Assembly: GCA_934096735.1 (NCBI GenBank)
Contig: CAKOMS010000005.1
Span: 1 to 55,770 of the forward strand
Reading direction: 5' to 3'
Length of the DNA: 55,770 nt
From: an uncultured Bacilli bacterium
Lineage (GTDB): Bacteria > Bacillota_I > Bacilli_A > RF39 > UBA660
Below, in pieces: positions 1-9,352 of the stretch (the stretch's first letter is position 1; every line of letters starts with the position of its first letter). The translations under genes were made by a program, and so were the position numbers. The notes beneath the pieces are model-generated. The model was given only the letters and a program-made list of their open reading frames with translations, searched no databases and was not told the DNA's origin.

Positions 1-131
1 CCAACATTATATCATGAGTAATATATGAACTTTTTTATTAAAATCTCAAGTGTTGCACTTGTTATTATAAATTATCGTGGAAAAAGAGGACCAACAAAAG
101 CTTTAAAATAACATACAAAAAATGCACAAAA
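1..131. other. Window-edge stretch without a clear gene
   Basis: No convincing gene. A 28-codon open stretch (25-111) has no ribosome binding site and is probably chance. A neighbouring gene could end at the TAA at 19-21, but too little is visible to name it. Confidence 0.3.
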
Positions 132-158
132 TTAGCACTTGATATTGACAACTGCTAA
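132..158. promoter_or_regulatory. CIRCE-like operator (HrcA site)
   Basis: TTAGCACTT, a 9-nt spacer, then AACTGCTAA. This matches the CIRCE layout (TTAGCACTC-N9-GAGTGCTAA) with few mismatches in the two arms. It overlaps the -35 box of the promoter for the small heat-shock gene, which fits repression by HrcA. A further AAGTGCTA at 162-169 repeats half of the site. Confidence 0.7.
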
Positions 159-173
159 TAAAAGTGCTACTAT
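145..173 (+). promoter_or_regulatory. Sigma-A promoter of hsp20 gene
   Basis: TTGACA (145-150), 17-bp spacer, TACTAT (168-173). Transcription would start near 180, giving a leader of about 87 nt. The promoter overlaps the CIRCE-like operator. Confidence 0.7.
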
Positions 174-266
174 ATAATTGTAAGGAAAAAAGATAACCTT
201 ACAGGTATTAAAATTATATATTTGTGCATCCTATAAAAGGGACGCTAAGAAAGGAAGTAGATTTGT

Positions 267-683
267 ATGATGTTAGTACCAAGAAATAATTTTGATTTGT
301 TTGATGATTTTTTTGAAACACCATTTTTTACAAAAAATGAAAATAAAATGATGAAAACAGACATAAGAGAAAGAAAAGATAGTTATATTATCGATATTGA
401 TTTACCTGGATTTAACAAAGATGATATTAAAATCGATTTAACAGATGGCTATTTAACAATAAATGCTAAAATGAGCAAAGAAGAAAAAGAAGATAAAAAA
501 GAAAAATATGTCAGAAGAGAAAGATATTTTGGAGAATGTTCTCGTTCATTCTATTTAGGAGACAACATAAAAGAGGAAAATATATCAGCATCATTTAAAA
601 ATGGTATATTAAGTTTAGAAATTCCTAAAATTGAAAATGAAAAGAAATTACCAGAGAAAAAATACATAGAAATAAAAGGATAA
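267..683 (+). CDS. Hsp20/alpha-crystallin family small heat-shock protein
   Basis: ATP-independent holdase that binds unfolding proteins in the cytoplasm. The 138-residue length is typical for a bacterial small heat-shock protein. The alpha-crystallin domain spans about residues 33-125, with the acidic-hydrophobic core around IDIDLPGF and the NGILSLEIPK segment near residue 112. An AAGGAAG ribosome binding site at 251-257 supports the ATG at 267; an ATG directly after it (270) is an alternative. The gene is monocistronic and ends in its own terminator. The CIRCE-like operator over the promoter indicates heat induction through HrcA. Confidence 0.93.
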   Translation: MMLVPRNNFDLFDDFFETPFFTKNENKMMKTDIRERKDSYIIDIDLPGFNKDDIKIDLTDGYLTINAKMSKEEKEDKKEKYVRRERYFGECSRSFYLGDNIKEENISASFKNGILSLEIPKIENEKKLPEKKYIEIKG

Positions 684-690
684 ATTACTT

Positions 691-722
691 AGATAGATTA
701 TAAAAAAATCTATCTTTTTTTT
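691..722 (+). terminator. Rho-independent terminator after hsp20
   Basis: AGATAGATT (691-699) pairs with AATCTATCT (707-715), followed by a U-run. Confidence 0.85.
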
Positions 723-755
723 ATACATTCCTGTATAATTAGAATGTGATGTAAT

Positions 756-1718
756 ATGAAAGTAGTTAAAGGTATATCAATTTATGTAGGAACAATAATT
801 GTACTTATAGTAGTATTTTTATTTGGAGTTATTATGATATTAGAATTTGGTCCATCCAAAACTGCTAGAAATTTATTTGTAAATTCTGCAATGGAATCAA
901 GTGCTGGAAAATTTATGGCAACATTATTCTTATCAAAAGATCTAATTAATGAAATACAAAATCAAAATAAAGTTGAAAAAATTACTGATATTACAGATGC
1001 TAATTTAATAAATATAGATGAATCATCAAAAAACAAGGAAATTGAAATAATTAACATAACAGGATCAACTTATAAAGGATTATTAGCAGTAATAAATGAT
1101 CCCGCAAGAGTAACAGTTGGAGTAAGTGGACCTTTTGGAAGTGAACATAAAGGGAAGACAGTAAAAGAACTAGCAGAAAAATATAATGCAGTTTTAGCAA
1201 CAAATGGCGGAGGATTCGAAGATGCAAATGGAATGGGAAACGGAGGAACTCCGATAGGAATTGTAATATCAGAAGGAAAAATAGTTTATGGAAGCGAGAA
1301 CAAAACCTACGAATTAATTGGTTTTGATAATAATAATAAATTAATTATAGGTTCAATGACTGGAAAAACTGCATTAGAAAAAGGTGTAAGAGATGCATTA
1401 TCTTTTGGACCACTACTTATAGTAAATGGAGTTCCATCAAAAATAAAAGGCAGTGGAAGTGGACTTAATCCAAGAACTGCAATAGGACAAAGAAAAGATG
1501 GAGCGATACTACTTTTAACAATTGACGGAAGACAAGCAAATAGTTTAGGTGCATCTTTTGAAGATATCATTAATATTATGACAAAGTATGGAGCAGTAAA
1601 CGCTGCCAATTTAGATGGAGGATCATCAACTTTAATGTATTATAATGGAAAATATATTAATAACTGTGCCTCACTATATGGACCAAGAAAAATGCCAACC
1701 GGAATAATAGTAAAGTAG
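756..1718 (+). CDS. Phosphodiester glycosidase family protein (NAGPA domain)
   Basis: Membrane-anchored protein of 320 residues. One N-terminal transmembrane segment (about 8-30) is followed by a linker and an extracellular NAGPA-type domain (about 95-318). Conserved family stretches are NGGGF near residue 150, LNPRTAIG near 236 and NLDGGSSTLM near 285. The family is named after mammalian N-acetylglucosamine-1-phosphodiester glycosidase; bacterial members act on surface polysaccharide or teichoic-acid-type phosphodiester sugars, but the substrate here is unknown. A TATAAT at 734-739 lies so close that the leader would be about 10 nt. It is followed after 7 nt by the next gene, suggesting one operon through 4640. 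Confidence 0.88.
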   Translation: MKVVKGISIYVGTIIVLIVVFLFGVIMILEFGPSKTARNLFVNSAMESSAGKFMATLFLSKDLINEIQNQNKVEKITDITDANLINIDESSKNKEIEIINITGSTYKGLLAVINDPARVTVGVSGPFGSEHKGKTVKELAEKYNAVLATNGGGFEDANGMGNGGTPIGIVISEGKIVYGSENKTYELIGFDNNNKLIIGSMTGKTALEKGVRDALSFGPLLIVNGVPSKIKGSGSGLNPRTAIGQRKDGAILLLTIDGRQANSLGASFEDIINIMTKYGAVNAANLDGGSSTLMYYNGKYINNCASLYGPRKMPTGIIVK

Positions 1719-1725
1719 GTGAATT

Positions 1726-2784
1726 ATGACAAAATTTTGGAGAATATATAAAAGGTTTATTATTATATCACTAATAATTATTGTATTGATTCTATCAGTC
1801 TTATGGCTATTTCTAGATTCTTATGAAAAATCACAACCATTTTATAAAGCTGAATATGTAGTAAATAAACTAAAAACAGGTAAAGCCAAAAAAATTGTTG
1901 AAAAGTTAGATGTTACCAACAAAGAATTAAATACAAATGAAAAAATAGCAAAAATTTTAAACAATAAATATGAAAATCAAAAAATAACTTATGAGAAAAA
2001 AACAGGATATTTTACAAAAGAAACTCCCGTTTACAATATTATATTAAATGATAAAATAATCGGGACACTTTACTTAGAAAAAAATAATCAAAAAAATCTT
2101 TTTGGTTTAAATAACTGGAGCATTCAAAAAATTGAAGGACTTTTACCAATCCCAAAAACAATAAATATAATTGCGAAAAAAGAATTTTTGGTATATGTTG
2201 AAAATAATGAATTAACAAATAAGGACATAATAAATTCAAATTATGAAACAGAAGAAATAAAAGAACTTAAAAAGTACACAAATCTAGATTCAATAGTATC
2301 TTACGAAGTAAAAGGTATTTATGAAGAGCCAAGCATATACGGACAAATTAGTGGCAAAAAATATACTGCTATAATGGATAATGAACAAAATTTATATAAA
2401 ATAGGATTTGATGAAGATCGTAATTTATTTGCTGAACAAAAAGAATATTTAGATACTATCATAAAAGATTATACAAAATATATTATAAATGAGCATAGTT
2501 TTAATAATATAAAAGAGTATTTAATTAATGGTTCAGAAACTTATAAAATTTTACAAGGCATTTCAAGAACAAACATCTGGTTAAAAAATCACACACCTGC
2601 AACTTTTGATACTATAGATTTTCTAAATATGCAAGTATACTCAAGTGATGCATACAGTATTGAAGCGAAATACATATACAAATATCGAGCAAACGGAGAA
2701 AACAAAGAATTTGAAACAAATTTAACTTTATATATGGTAAAAAAAGATAATAAGTGGTTAGTTGCATATCTTAAAACCAATTAA
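1726..2784 (+). CDS. Membrane-anchored extracellular protein, function unknown
   Basis: Not recognised. 352 residues: a short basic N-terminus, one transmembrane segment (about 12-30) and a long polar domain predicted outside the cell. The last 110 residues (from about 240) alternate helix and beta strands and end in KKDNKWLVAYLKTN, which resembles the tail of NTF2-like folds; this is a weak structural guess. It lies between the phosphodiester glycosidase and the nuclease with gaps of 7 and 11 nt, so it is co-transcribed with envelope genes. Confidence 0.75.
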   Translation: MTKFWRIYKRFIIISLIIIVLILSVLWLFLDSYEKSQPFYKAEYVVNKLKTGKAKKIVEKLDVTNKELNTNEKIAKILNNKYENQKITYEKKTGYFTKETPVYNIILNDKIIGTLYLEKNNQKNLFGLNNWSIQKIEGLLPIPKTINIIAKKEFLVYVENNELTNKDIINSNYETEEIKELKKYTNLDSIVSYEVKGIYEEPSIYGQISGKKYTAIMDNEQNLYKIGFDEDRNLFAEQKEYLDTIIKDYTKYIINEHSFNNIKEYLINGSETYKILQGISRTNIWLKNHTPATFDTIDFLNMQVYSSDAYSIEAKYIYKYRANGENKEFETNLTLYMVKKDNKWLVAYLKTN

Positions 2785-2795
2785 AAAGGAGTATC

Positions 2796-3518
2796 ATGAA
2801 AAAAAAACAAGTAGTTACATTTATTATAACAATATTAAGTTTTTTAACATTCTTTTTAATAATATATATTTATAAAGATAATATTAGGTCATATATAACA
2901 AATTTATTTCCGCCATCTTATAACTCTAAAGAAGTACCAGAAGTAGATGAAAATATTTATAAAATAATTGATGACAACAATCCTACATTTGATTTAAAAA
3001 ATATACCTACTGAAACGTACGAAAAATACAGTGAACTTGATTATTTAAATAGAGCAGGTACTGCTGAAGCAAATATTGGAATTGATTTAATGCCAACCGA
3101 AAAAAGAGGAAGTATTGGAACAATTAAACCGACTGGATGGCATACAATAAAGTATGATATAATTAATGGAAAATATTTATATAATAGATGTCATTTAATA
3201 GGTTATCAACTAACTGGAGAAACAACAAATAAAAAGAATTTAATAACTTGTACAAGACAAATGAATGTTGAAGGAATGTTACCATTTGAAAACAAAGTAG
3301 CTGATTATATTAAAGAAACTAATAACCATGTTTTATATAAAGTAACACCGGTATACAAAGATGATAATTTATTAGCTAGCGGTGTATATTTAGAAGCATA
3401 TTCTATTGAAGATGCTGGTGAAGGAATAAAAATGCATGTATATATTTACAATAGTCAAAATGGAATAAAAATAGATTATAAAACTGGAGAAAGTTGGTTA
3501 GAAGATGATAACGAATAA
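2796..3518 (+). CDS. DNA/RNA non-specific endonuclease, membrane-anchored (EndA-like)
   Basis: A 240-residue nuclease of the beta-beta-alpha-metal family. An N-terminal transmembrane segment (about 5-26) would hold the catalytic domain outside the membrane, as in the streptococcal competence nuclease EndA. The catalytic motif is NRCHLIGYQL at about 130-139, in place of the DRGH seen in other families, with the presumed base His133. The metal-ligand region is MNVEGMLPFEN (about 155-165). Such nucleases degrade extracellular DNA or process DNA during uptake. The AAAAGGAG site supports ATG 2796. The 3' end overlaps the next gene by 14 nt. Confidence 0.88.
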   Translation: MKKKQVVTFIITILSFLTFFLIIYIYKDNIRSYITNLFPPSYNSKEVPEVDENIYKIIDDNNPTFDLKNIPTETYEKYSELDYLNRAGTAEANIGIDLMPTEKRGSIGTIKPTGWHTIKYDIINGKYLYNRCHLIGYQLTGETTNKKNLITCTRQMNVEGMLPFENKVADYIKETNNHVLYKVTPVYKDDNLLASGVYLEAYSIEDAGEGIKMHVYIYNSQNGIKIDYKTGESWLEDDNE

Positions 3519-4164
3519 ACGAAAAGAACTTCAAAATTTATTTATAATTTTTATTTTATTTTCAATTTTAGGTACATATTATGAAGAGATAAGATGGTAT
3601 ATAATTCATGGAGTGTGGTCTAAAAGAGTTGGTTTAATCTATGGACCGTTTAGTCCTATATATGGAATAGGAGCAGTAGTTTTTGCTAGCATTTTAAATA
3701 AAAATAATGATAAAAGAAGTATTTTAAAAACATTTTTATATTCAGCATTAATAGGAGGTTTAGTAGAATACATAGTATCATTTGGTGCAGAATTTTTCTT
3801 TGATTTAGATTTTTGGAATTACGGGAAAAAATTTTTGAATATTAATGGAAGAACAACTATACCTTATATGATTTTCTGGGGAATTTTAGGAACCGTTTAC
3901 ATGAAAATCATTTATCCATTCATAATAAAAATGATAAAAAAAATTCCAGAAAAAATAACAAACATTATATTTAAAGTATTTTTGATATTTATAATAATAG
4001 ATTACACATTAACACTTAGTGCAATGGGAAGAATGGTTTTAAGAGAAAAAAGTATTGAACCTTATACAATTTATGGAGAAATGTTAGATAAATTATATCC
4101 AGATGAATTTATGCATGAAAGATTTCCAGTAATGCGAAAATCTGGTACAATAATAAACAAATAG
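3505..4164 (+). CDS. Putative ABC-transporter type IV / CmpB-like membrane protein
   Basis: 219 residues with about five hydrophobic segments. The conserved pattern YGPFSPIYGIGAVVF, an EYIVSFGAEFFF segment and a W-Y-K-F-LNINGR segment match the CmpB-like (PF06541) membrane family, whose function is not established. A second member of the family is encoded at 53637-54143. Its start lies inside the nuclease gene (14-nt overlap), implying translational coupling. Confidence 0.8.
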   Translation: MITNKRKELQNLFIIFILFSILGTYYEEIRWYIIHGVWSKRVGLIYGPFSPIYGIGAVVFASILNKNNDKRSILKTFLYSALIGGLVEYIVSFGAEFFFDLDFWNYGKKFLNINGRTTIPYMIFWGILGTVYMKIIYPFIIKMIKKIPEKITNIIFKVFLIFIIIDYTLTLSAMGRMVLREKSIEPYTIYGEMLDKLYPDEFMHERFPVMRKSGTIINK

Positions 4165-4172
4165 GAGGATTT

Positions 4173-4640
4173 ATGTCATTAATAAAAGTTAAAGAATATT
4201 TAAAAAAATATAATTTAGATAATAAAATAGTAGAATTAGATGAATTTTCAAGAACAGTTGAAGAAGCTGCTCATGCGCTTCATACTGAAGGAAAAAGAAT
4301 TGCAAAAACAATATCGCTTCTTCAAGATGATCAAGTTGTCTTAATAGTTATGGCAGGGGACGCGAAAATAGATAATTCAAAATATAAACAATTATTTCAC
4401 ATAAAAGCAAAAATGATACCATTTGATTTAGTAGAAAATTTAGTTGGTCATGCCCCAGGTGGAGTATGTCCATTTGGAATAAATGAAGGAATAAAAGTTT
4501 ATTTAGACGAATCATTAAAAAGATTTGATACAGTTTTTCCTGCATGTGGAAGTTCTAACTCTGCAATTGAATTAACAATAAAAGAATTAGAAGAAACTTC
4601 AAACTATGAAAGTTGGATAGATGTAAGCAAAATTGATTAA
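4173..4640 (+). CDS. YbaK/EbsC family aminoacyl-tRNA deacylase
   Basis: Predicted editing hydrolase that clears mischarged tRNA, such as Cys-tRNA(Pro). The 155-residue length and sequence match the stand-alone YbaK/ProX fold: the conserved KTISLL strand, an invariant Lys in the first half, and GHAPGGVCPFG near residue 91 followed by YLDESL and the PACGSSNSAIEL loop. The window also holds a bacterial-type ProRS (15179) with its own insertion editing domain, so this protein probably acts in trans on a different error. A strong AGGAGG site lies 5 nt before the ATG. Confidence 0.9.
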   Translation: MSLIKVKEYLKKYNLDNKIVELDEFSRTVEEAAHALHTEGKRIAKTISLLQDDQVVLIVMAGDAKIDNSKYKQLFHIKAKMIPFDLVENLVGHAPGGVCPFGINEGIKVYLDESLKRFDTVFPACGSSNSAIELTIKELEETSNYESWIDVSKID

Positions 4641-4674
4641 TTTTTCACAAAATTATCATACATATTGAATATAA

Positions 4675-4713
4675 TAAAATATATTGTGATTTTCTTGCAA
4701 TATATTTTATTTG
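4675..4713 (+). terminator. Inverted repeat, probable terminator
   Basis: TAAAATATATTG (4675-4686) pairs with CAATATATTTTA (4698-4709). The U-tract is short, so termination may be leaky before the ABC transporter genes. Confidence 0.45.
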
Positions 4714-4746
4714 TTGGTAAAATCATTTAAGTGGAAATGAGGAATT

Positions 4747-6504
4747 ATGTTTAAATTATTTAAAAACTTAGAAAAAAAGCAGTTATTTTATGCTATATTA
4801 TGTGTAATTTTTATTTCTTTTAATGTTTATCTTGAACTAAAAATTCCTGATTATATGTCAGAAATTACTCTTTTAGTACAAACTGAAGGAAGTAAAATGT
4901 CAGAAATTTTAAAACAAGGTATTTATATGTTATTATGTTCATTTGGAAGTTTAATAGCAAGTGTTATTGTGGGATTATTTGCATCTTTTGTAGCAGCATC
5001 ATTTGGAAAAATAACCAGAAAAAAAGTATTTGAAAAAGTAGAATCATTCAGCACAGAAGAAATAAAGAAGTTTTCAACACCTTCTTTAATTACAAGAACA
5101 ACTAATGATGTAGGGCAAGTTCAATTACTAATTGCAATGGGGCTACAAGCAATAATTAAAGCACCAATAATGGCTACATGGGCAATAATAAAAATATCAG
5201 GTAAAAATTTCAGTTGGACTTTGGCTACAATAGTGGCAGTATTAGCATTATTATTAGTTTGTAGTATTATTCTATTACTGGTATTTCCAAAGTTTAAAAT
5301 TGTTCAAAAATTAACTGACAATTTAAATAGAATTACGAGAGAAAATTTAACTGGTATTAGAGTAATTCGTGCTTTTAATGCTGAAAAATATCAAGAAAAA
5401 AAATTTGAAAAGGCAAATAATGAATTAACAGGAGTACAATTATTTAATCAAAAAATGTTTGGATTTTTAGATCCGACTATTTCATTAATAATGAGAACTT
5501 TATCATTATCAATATATATAATAGGAGCATATTTAATAAATAAAGCAAATATGTTAGATAAATTAACTTTATTTAGTGATATGGTTGTATTTACTTCTTA
5601 TGCATTACAAATTCTAATGAGCTTTATGATGTTACTTATGATCTTTGTTATATTTCCAAGAGCATCTGTATCAGCAAAAAGAATAAATGAAGTATTAGAA
5701 ACAGAAGAAAAAATAAAAAGTGGAAGAGTAAAAGAAAAAAGTGAAATTGGTACAGTTGAATTTAAAAATGTATCATTTAAGTATCCTGATGCAGAAGAAT
5801 ATATGTTAAAAAATATTTCTTTCAAAGCAAATAAAGGTGATACCATAGCATTTATTGGTTCAACTGGTTCTGGTAAATCGACACTAATAAATTTAGTTCC
5901 GAGATTCTATGATGTTACAGAAGGAGAAGTATTAGTAGATGGAATAAATGTTAAAGATTATGATTTAGAAACTCTACATAATATAATAGGATACATTCCT
6001 CAAAAAGCTGTTATGTTTGGAGGATCTATCAATTCAAATATAAAATTTGGAGAATGCAAAGATGGAAAACCAAATGATGAAAAAGTAAAAGAAGCAATAA
6101 AAGTAGCTCAAGGAGAAGAATTCGTATTAAAAATGGATAAAACATACAATTCTCACATAGCTCAAAGAGGAGTTAACATTTCAGGTGGTCAAAAACAAAG
6201 ACTTGCAATAGCAAGGGCAATAGCAAGAAATCCAGAAATCTATATATTTGACGATTCTTTTAGTGCACTTGATTACAAAACAGATTATATATTAAGAAAA
6301 GAGTTAAAAAAATATACAAAAGACGCAACAAATTTAATTGTAGCTCAAAGAATTGGAACAATTAAAGAAGCAGATTTAATTTTAGTATTAGATGATGGAA
6401 AATGTGTTGGAAAAGGAACACATAAAGAATTATTAAAAAAATGTAAGGTTTATAAAGAAATTGCCTTATCACAACTTAAAGAGGAGGAATTAGATAATGA
6501 ATAG
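4747..6504 (+). CDS. ABC exporter half-transporter with degenerate catalytic site
   Basis: 585 residues. A six-helix exporter membrane domain (about 15-300) is followed by an ATPase domain (about 330-580). Walker A is GSTGSGKST near 371, the signature is NISGGQKQR near 478, and Walker B is IYIFDDSFSALD near 498. The residue after Walker B is Asp, not Glu. With the normal partner encoded next door, this is the pattern of heterodimeric exporters with one consensus and one non-consensus ATP site. It overlaps the partner gene by 8 nt. The substrate is unknown; multidrug, lipid or peptide export are possible. Confidence 0.93.
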   Translation: MFKLFKNLEKKQLFYAILCVIFISFNVYLELKIPDYMSEITLLVQTEGSKMSEILKQGIYMLLCSFGSLIASVIVGLFASFVAASFGKITRKKVFEKVESFSTEEIKKFSTPSLITRTTNDVGQVQLLIAMGLQAIIKAPIMATWAIIKISGKNFSWTLATIVAVLALLLVCSIILLLVFPKFKIVQKLTDNLNRITRENLTGIRVIRAFNAEKYQEKKFEKANNELTGVQLFNQKMFGFLDPTISLIMRTLSLSIYIIGAYLINKANMLDKLTLFSDMVVFTSYALQILMSFMMLLMIFVIFPRASVSAKRINEVLETEEKIKSGRVKEKSEIGTVEFKNVSFKYPDAEEYMLKNISFKANKGDTIAFIGSTGSGKSTLINLVPRFYDVTEGEVLVDGINVKDYDLETLHNIIGYIPQKAVMFGGSINSNIKFGECKDGKPNDEKVKEAIKVAQGEEFVLKMDKTYNSHIAQRGVNISGGQKQRLAIARAIARNPEIYIFDDSFSALDYKTDYILRKELKKYTKDATNLIVAQRIGTIKEADLILVLDDGKCVGKGTHKELLKKCKVYKEIALSQLKEEELDNE

Positions 6505-8281
6505 AGGTCCTCAAGACAACAAAGTAAAAGACTTTAAAAAATCAATAAAACAAATACTAAAATATTGTCGTCCATTTTTATTAATTTCAATTATAGCTAT
6601 AATATGTTCACTAATCTCTTCAATATTTTCAATAATCGGACCAGATAAGGTTAAAGAAATAACAAATATTATCGCAGAAGGATTAATAACAGGAATAGAC
6701 TTAGAAAAAGTAAAAACACTATCAATAATTTTAATGATTATTTATATAGCTAGTGCAGTACTTAATTATGTTGAGCAATATATAATGGCGATTGTAACCA
6801 ATAAATTATCAAGAAGTATAAGAAAAGATATTTCAAAAAAAATAAATAAAATGCCTCTTAAATTTTTTGATAAAACAAGTAGCGGAGATATTTTATCTAG
6901 AGTAACTAATGATGTAGATACATTAAGCCAATCTTTAAATCAATCAATAAGTGAATTAATAAGTGCAATAACACTATTAATTGGCTCTACAATAATGATG
7001 TTTGTAACAAATGGTATAATGGCAATCACAGCTATCATTTCTAGTATTATTGGTTTTATATTAATGTTTACAATAGTATTAAAATCTCAAAAATATTTTG
7101 AAAAAGTTCAAAAAGAATTAGGTAATTTAAATGGCCACATTGAAGAAGTATATTCAGGTCATAATGTAATAGTATCATATAATGGAAAAGAAGAAGTAAC
7201 TAAAAAGTTTGATGAAATAAATGACAAATTGTATTCAAATGTTAGAAAAAGTCAATTTTTATCTGGATTAATTCATCCAATAATGGGATTCATTGGTAAC
7301 TTTGGTTATGTATCAGTTTGCATTATGGGTGCAATTCTTACAATGAAAGGTAATATTTCTTTTGGAGTTATAGTAGCGTTCATGATGTATGTAAGATTAT
7401 TTAGCCAACCACTTACTATGATTGGTCAAGGAATCTCATCACTTCAATCTTGTGCAGCAGCAGGAGAAAGAGTTTTTGAATTTTTAGCTGAAGAAGAAAT
7501 GCCTGTAGAAAATAAAAATATTAAAAAATTAGATCCTACTAAAGTAAAAGGAAATATAGAATTTAAAAATGTTAAATTTTCATATGACGGAAAAAAAGAC
7601 ACTATTAAAAACTTTAGTGCAACTGCAAAACCAGGAGATAAAATTGCAATAGTAGGGCCAACCGGAGCAGGTAAAACAACTATGGTAAATCTATTAATGA
7701 AGTTTTATGACATTAATGAAGGTGATATACTAATAGATGGTATAAGTACAAAAGAATTAACTAGAGAAAATATTCACGATTTGTTTATCATGGTATTACA
7801 AGATACTTGGGTTTTTGAAGGGACAATAAAAGAAAATATAAAATTTAATAAAAGTCATGTTAGTGATGAAGAAATTGAAAATGTCTGTAAAATAGTAGGA
7901 TTAGATCACTTTATAAAAACATTACCAAATGGTTATAATACAATTACAAATGATAATGAATCTTTATCAGGAGGTCAAAAGCAACTTCTTACTATTGCAA
8001 GAGGTATGATAAAAAATGCACCATTCTTAATTTTGGATGAAGCAACCTCTTCGGTAGATACAAGAACAGAAGAATTAGTACAAAAAGCAATGGACAAATT
8101 AACTCACGGAAGAACTTCTTTCATAATTGCACATAGATTATCTACTATTAAAAATTCGGATTTGATTTTAATGATGAATGAAGGAAACATAGTAGAGATG
8201 GGTACACATGATGAATTATTAAAATTAAATGGTAAATATGCAGAACTATATAACTCACAATTTGAAAAATTAAACAATTAA
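6497..8281 (+). CDS. ABC exporter half-transporter, consensus ATPase partner
   Basis: 594 residues with the same layout as its upstream neighbour. The membrane domain spans about 20-330 and the ATPase domain about 350-590. Walker A is GPTGAGKTT near 387, the signature LSGGQKQL near 490, and Walker B ends LILDEATSSVD near 512 with the catalytic Glu present. The H-loop is IIAHRLST. The overlap with the preceding gene and the complementary active sites indicate an obligate heterodimer. The transcript ends in the shared terminator just downstream. Confidence 0.94.
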   Translation: MNRGPQDNKVKDFKKSIKQILKYCRPFLLISIIAIICSLISSIFSIIGPDKVKEITNIIAEGLITGIDLEKVKTLSIILMIIYIASAVLNYVEQYIMAIVTNKLSRSIRKDISKKINKMPLKFFDKTSSGDILSRVTNDVDTLSQSLNQSISELISAITLLIGSTIMMFVTNGIMAITAIISSIIGFILMFTIVLKSQKYFEKVQKELGNLNGHIEEVYSGHNVIVSYNGKEEVTKKFDEINDKLYSNVRKSQFLSGLIHPIMGFIGNFGYVSVCIMGAILTMKGNISFGVIVAFMMYVRLFSQPLTMIGQGISSLQSCAAAGERVFEFLAEEEMPVENKNIKKLDPTKVKGNIEFKNVKFSYDGKKDTIKNFSATAKPGDKIAIVGPTGAGKTTMVNLLMKFYDINEGDILIDGISTKELTRENIHDLFIMVLQDTWVFEGTIKENIKFNKSHVSDEEIENVCKIVGLDHFIKTLPNGYNTITNDNESLSGGQKQLLTIARGMIKNAPFLILDEATSSVDTRTEELVQKAMDKLTHGRTSFIIAHRLSTIKNSDLILMMNEGNIVEMGTHDELLKLNGKYAELYNSQFEKLNN

Positions 8282-8311
8282 AAAAATCGTTTCAAAATGA
8301 AGCGTTTTTTT
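8282..8311. terminator. Bidirectional terminator between convergent genes
   Basis: CGTTTCA and TGAAGCG form the core stem, flanked by an A-run on the left and a T-run on the right. It serves the ABC pair on the plus strand and the radical SAM gene on the minus strand, whose stop codon lies at its edge. Confidence 0.8.
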
Positions 8312-9227
8312 ATTTAACACACTTTCCTTGATAAGTATTTCTTTTAACCATTTCTTTATCTATATCATTTAAAACACAAAACTTTTTTAAAAGCCAAGTT
8401 GGTTCAACTAAAGTTTCCTTTATCGGATCTCCTGTAATTCTTTCAATAACAATATCCTCATTTAAATACTCTAGTTGTTTAATAACTATATTAGTATATT
8501 CTTCTTTAGAAAGTACATGAAAAGGTTTGCTTTTATATAAAGAATCTAATTTAGTACCCTTTGCAATATAAAGCATATGTATTTTAACAGCATCCACCCC
8601 AATATCATTTAATAACTTAGCAGTATTAACCATATCATTTATATCATCATTAATAAGTCCATTTATAATATGAGCACATACAAATATATTTCTTTCTTTA
8701 AGTTTTTTAACTCCTATAACAAAATCCTCCTTAGTGTGACCTCTATTAATTAACTTTAAAGTTTCATTATTACTAGATTGAAGACCCATTTCAATAGTTA
8801 AAAAAGTTCTTTTATTTAAATCACTTAAATAATCTAGTACATCATTATTTAAGCAATCACACCTAGTAGCAATACTTAACCCTACAACTTTAGGATAATC
8901 TAACAATTTTTCAAATAAATTTTTTAATTCATCAACTTTTGCATAAGTATTTGTGCCAGCCTGAAAATAAGGGATATAATAACTATTAGGCCACTTTTTT
9001 TCAAGTGTTTTAATGTTTTCTAAAAATTGTTCTTCGATACTTTTATTTCTATCAGTTATATTTGCTTTACTATTATCTTCGCAGTAAATACATCCAACAC
9101 CATCTTGTTTATTTGGACAACTCATATGAGTATCAAGTGGAACTTTAAAAACTTTATTTTTAAACTTTTTTCTATAAAAACAATTTAATGTATAATATCT
9201 TTTATTATCCAAAGTATTTTTAAACAT
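8310..9227 (-). CDS. TIGR01212 family radical SAM protein (YhcC/YtqA-like)
   Basis: 305 residues. The cluster-binding cysteines are Cys37, Cys46 and Cys49 in MSCPNKQDGVGCIYC, the spaced arrangement typical of this family in place of the usual CX3CX2C. Other family markers follow: a GTNTYA stretch, SIATRCDCL and EMGLQSSN. The family is widespread in bacteria and its substrate is not known to me. A GAGGTG site lies about 10 nt before the ATG. It is divergent from rlmB and convergent with the ABC pair. Confidence 0.9.
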   Translation of the reverse strand: MFKNTLDNKRYYTLNCFYRKKFKNKVFKVPLDTHMSCPNKQDGVGCIYCEDNSKANITDRNKSIEEQFLENIKTLEKKWPNSYYIPYFQAGTNTYAKVDELKNLFEKLLDYPKVVGLSIATRCDCLNNDVLDYLSDLNKRTFLTIEMGLQSSNNETLKLINRGHTKEDFVIGVKKLKERNIFVCAHIINGLINDDINDMVNTAKLLNDIGVDAVKIHMLYIAKGTKLDSLYKSKPFHVLSKEEYTNIVIKQLEYLNEDIVIERITGDPIKETLVEPTWLLKKFCVLNDIDKEMVKRNTYQGKCVK

Positions 9228-9352
9228 AAGTAACTACACCTCGATAAAAGTACTATAATAACAATTTCAAAATAATGCAAGTAATTTATAAAAAAATAAT
9301 ATTAAACTTTAAAAAAAAGAAATAAAATGATAAAATACCTCTAGGTGATAAA

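Noticed and set aside
25..111. 28-codon open frame at the window edge
   Set aside because: No ribosome binding site, basic tail only, length expected by chance.
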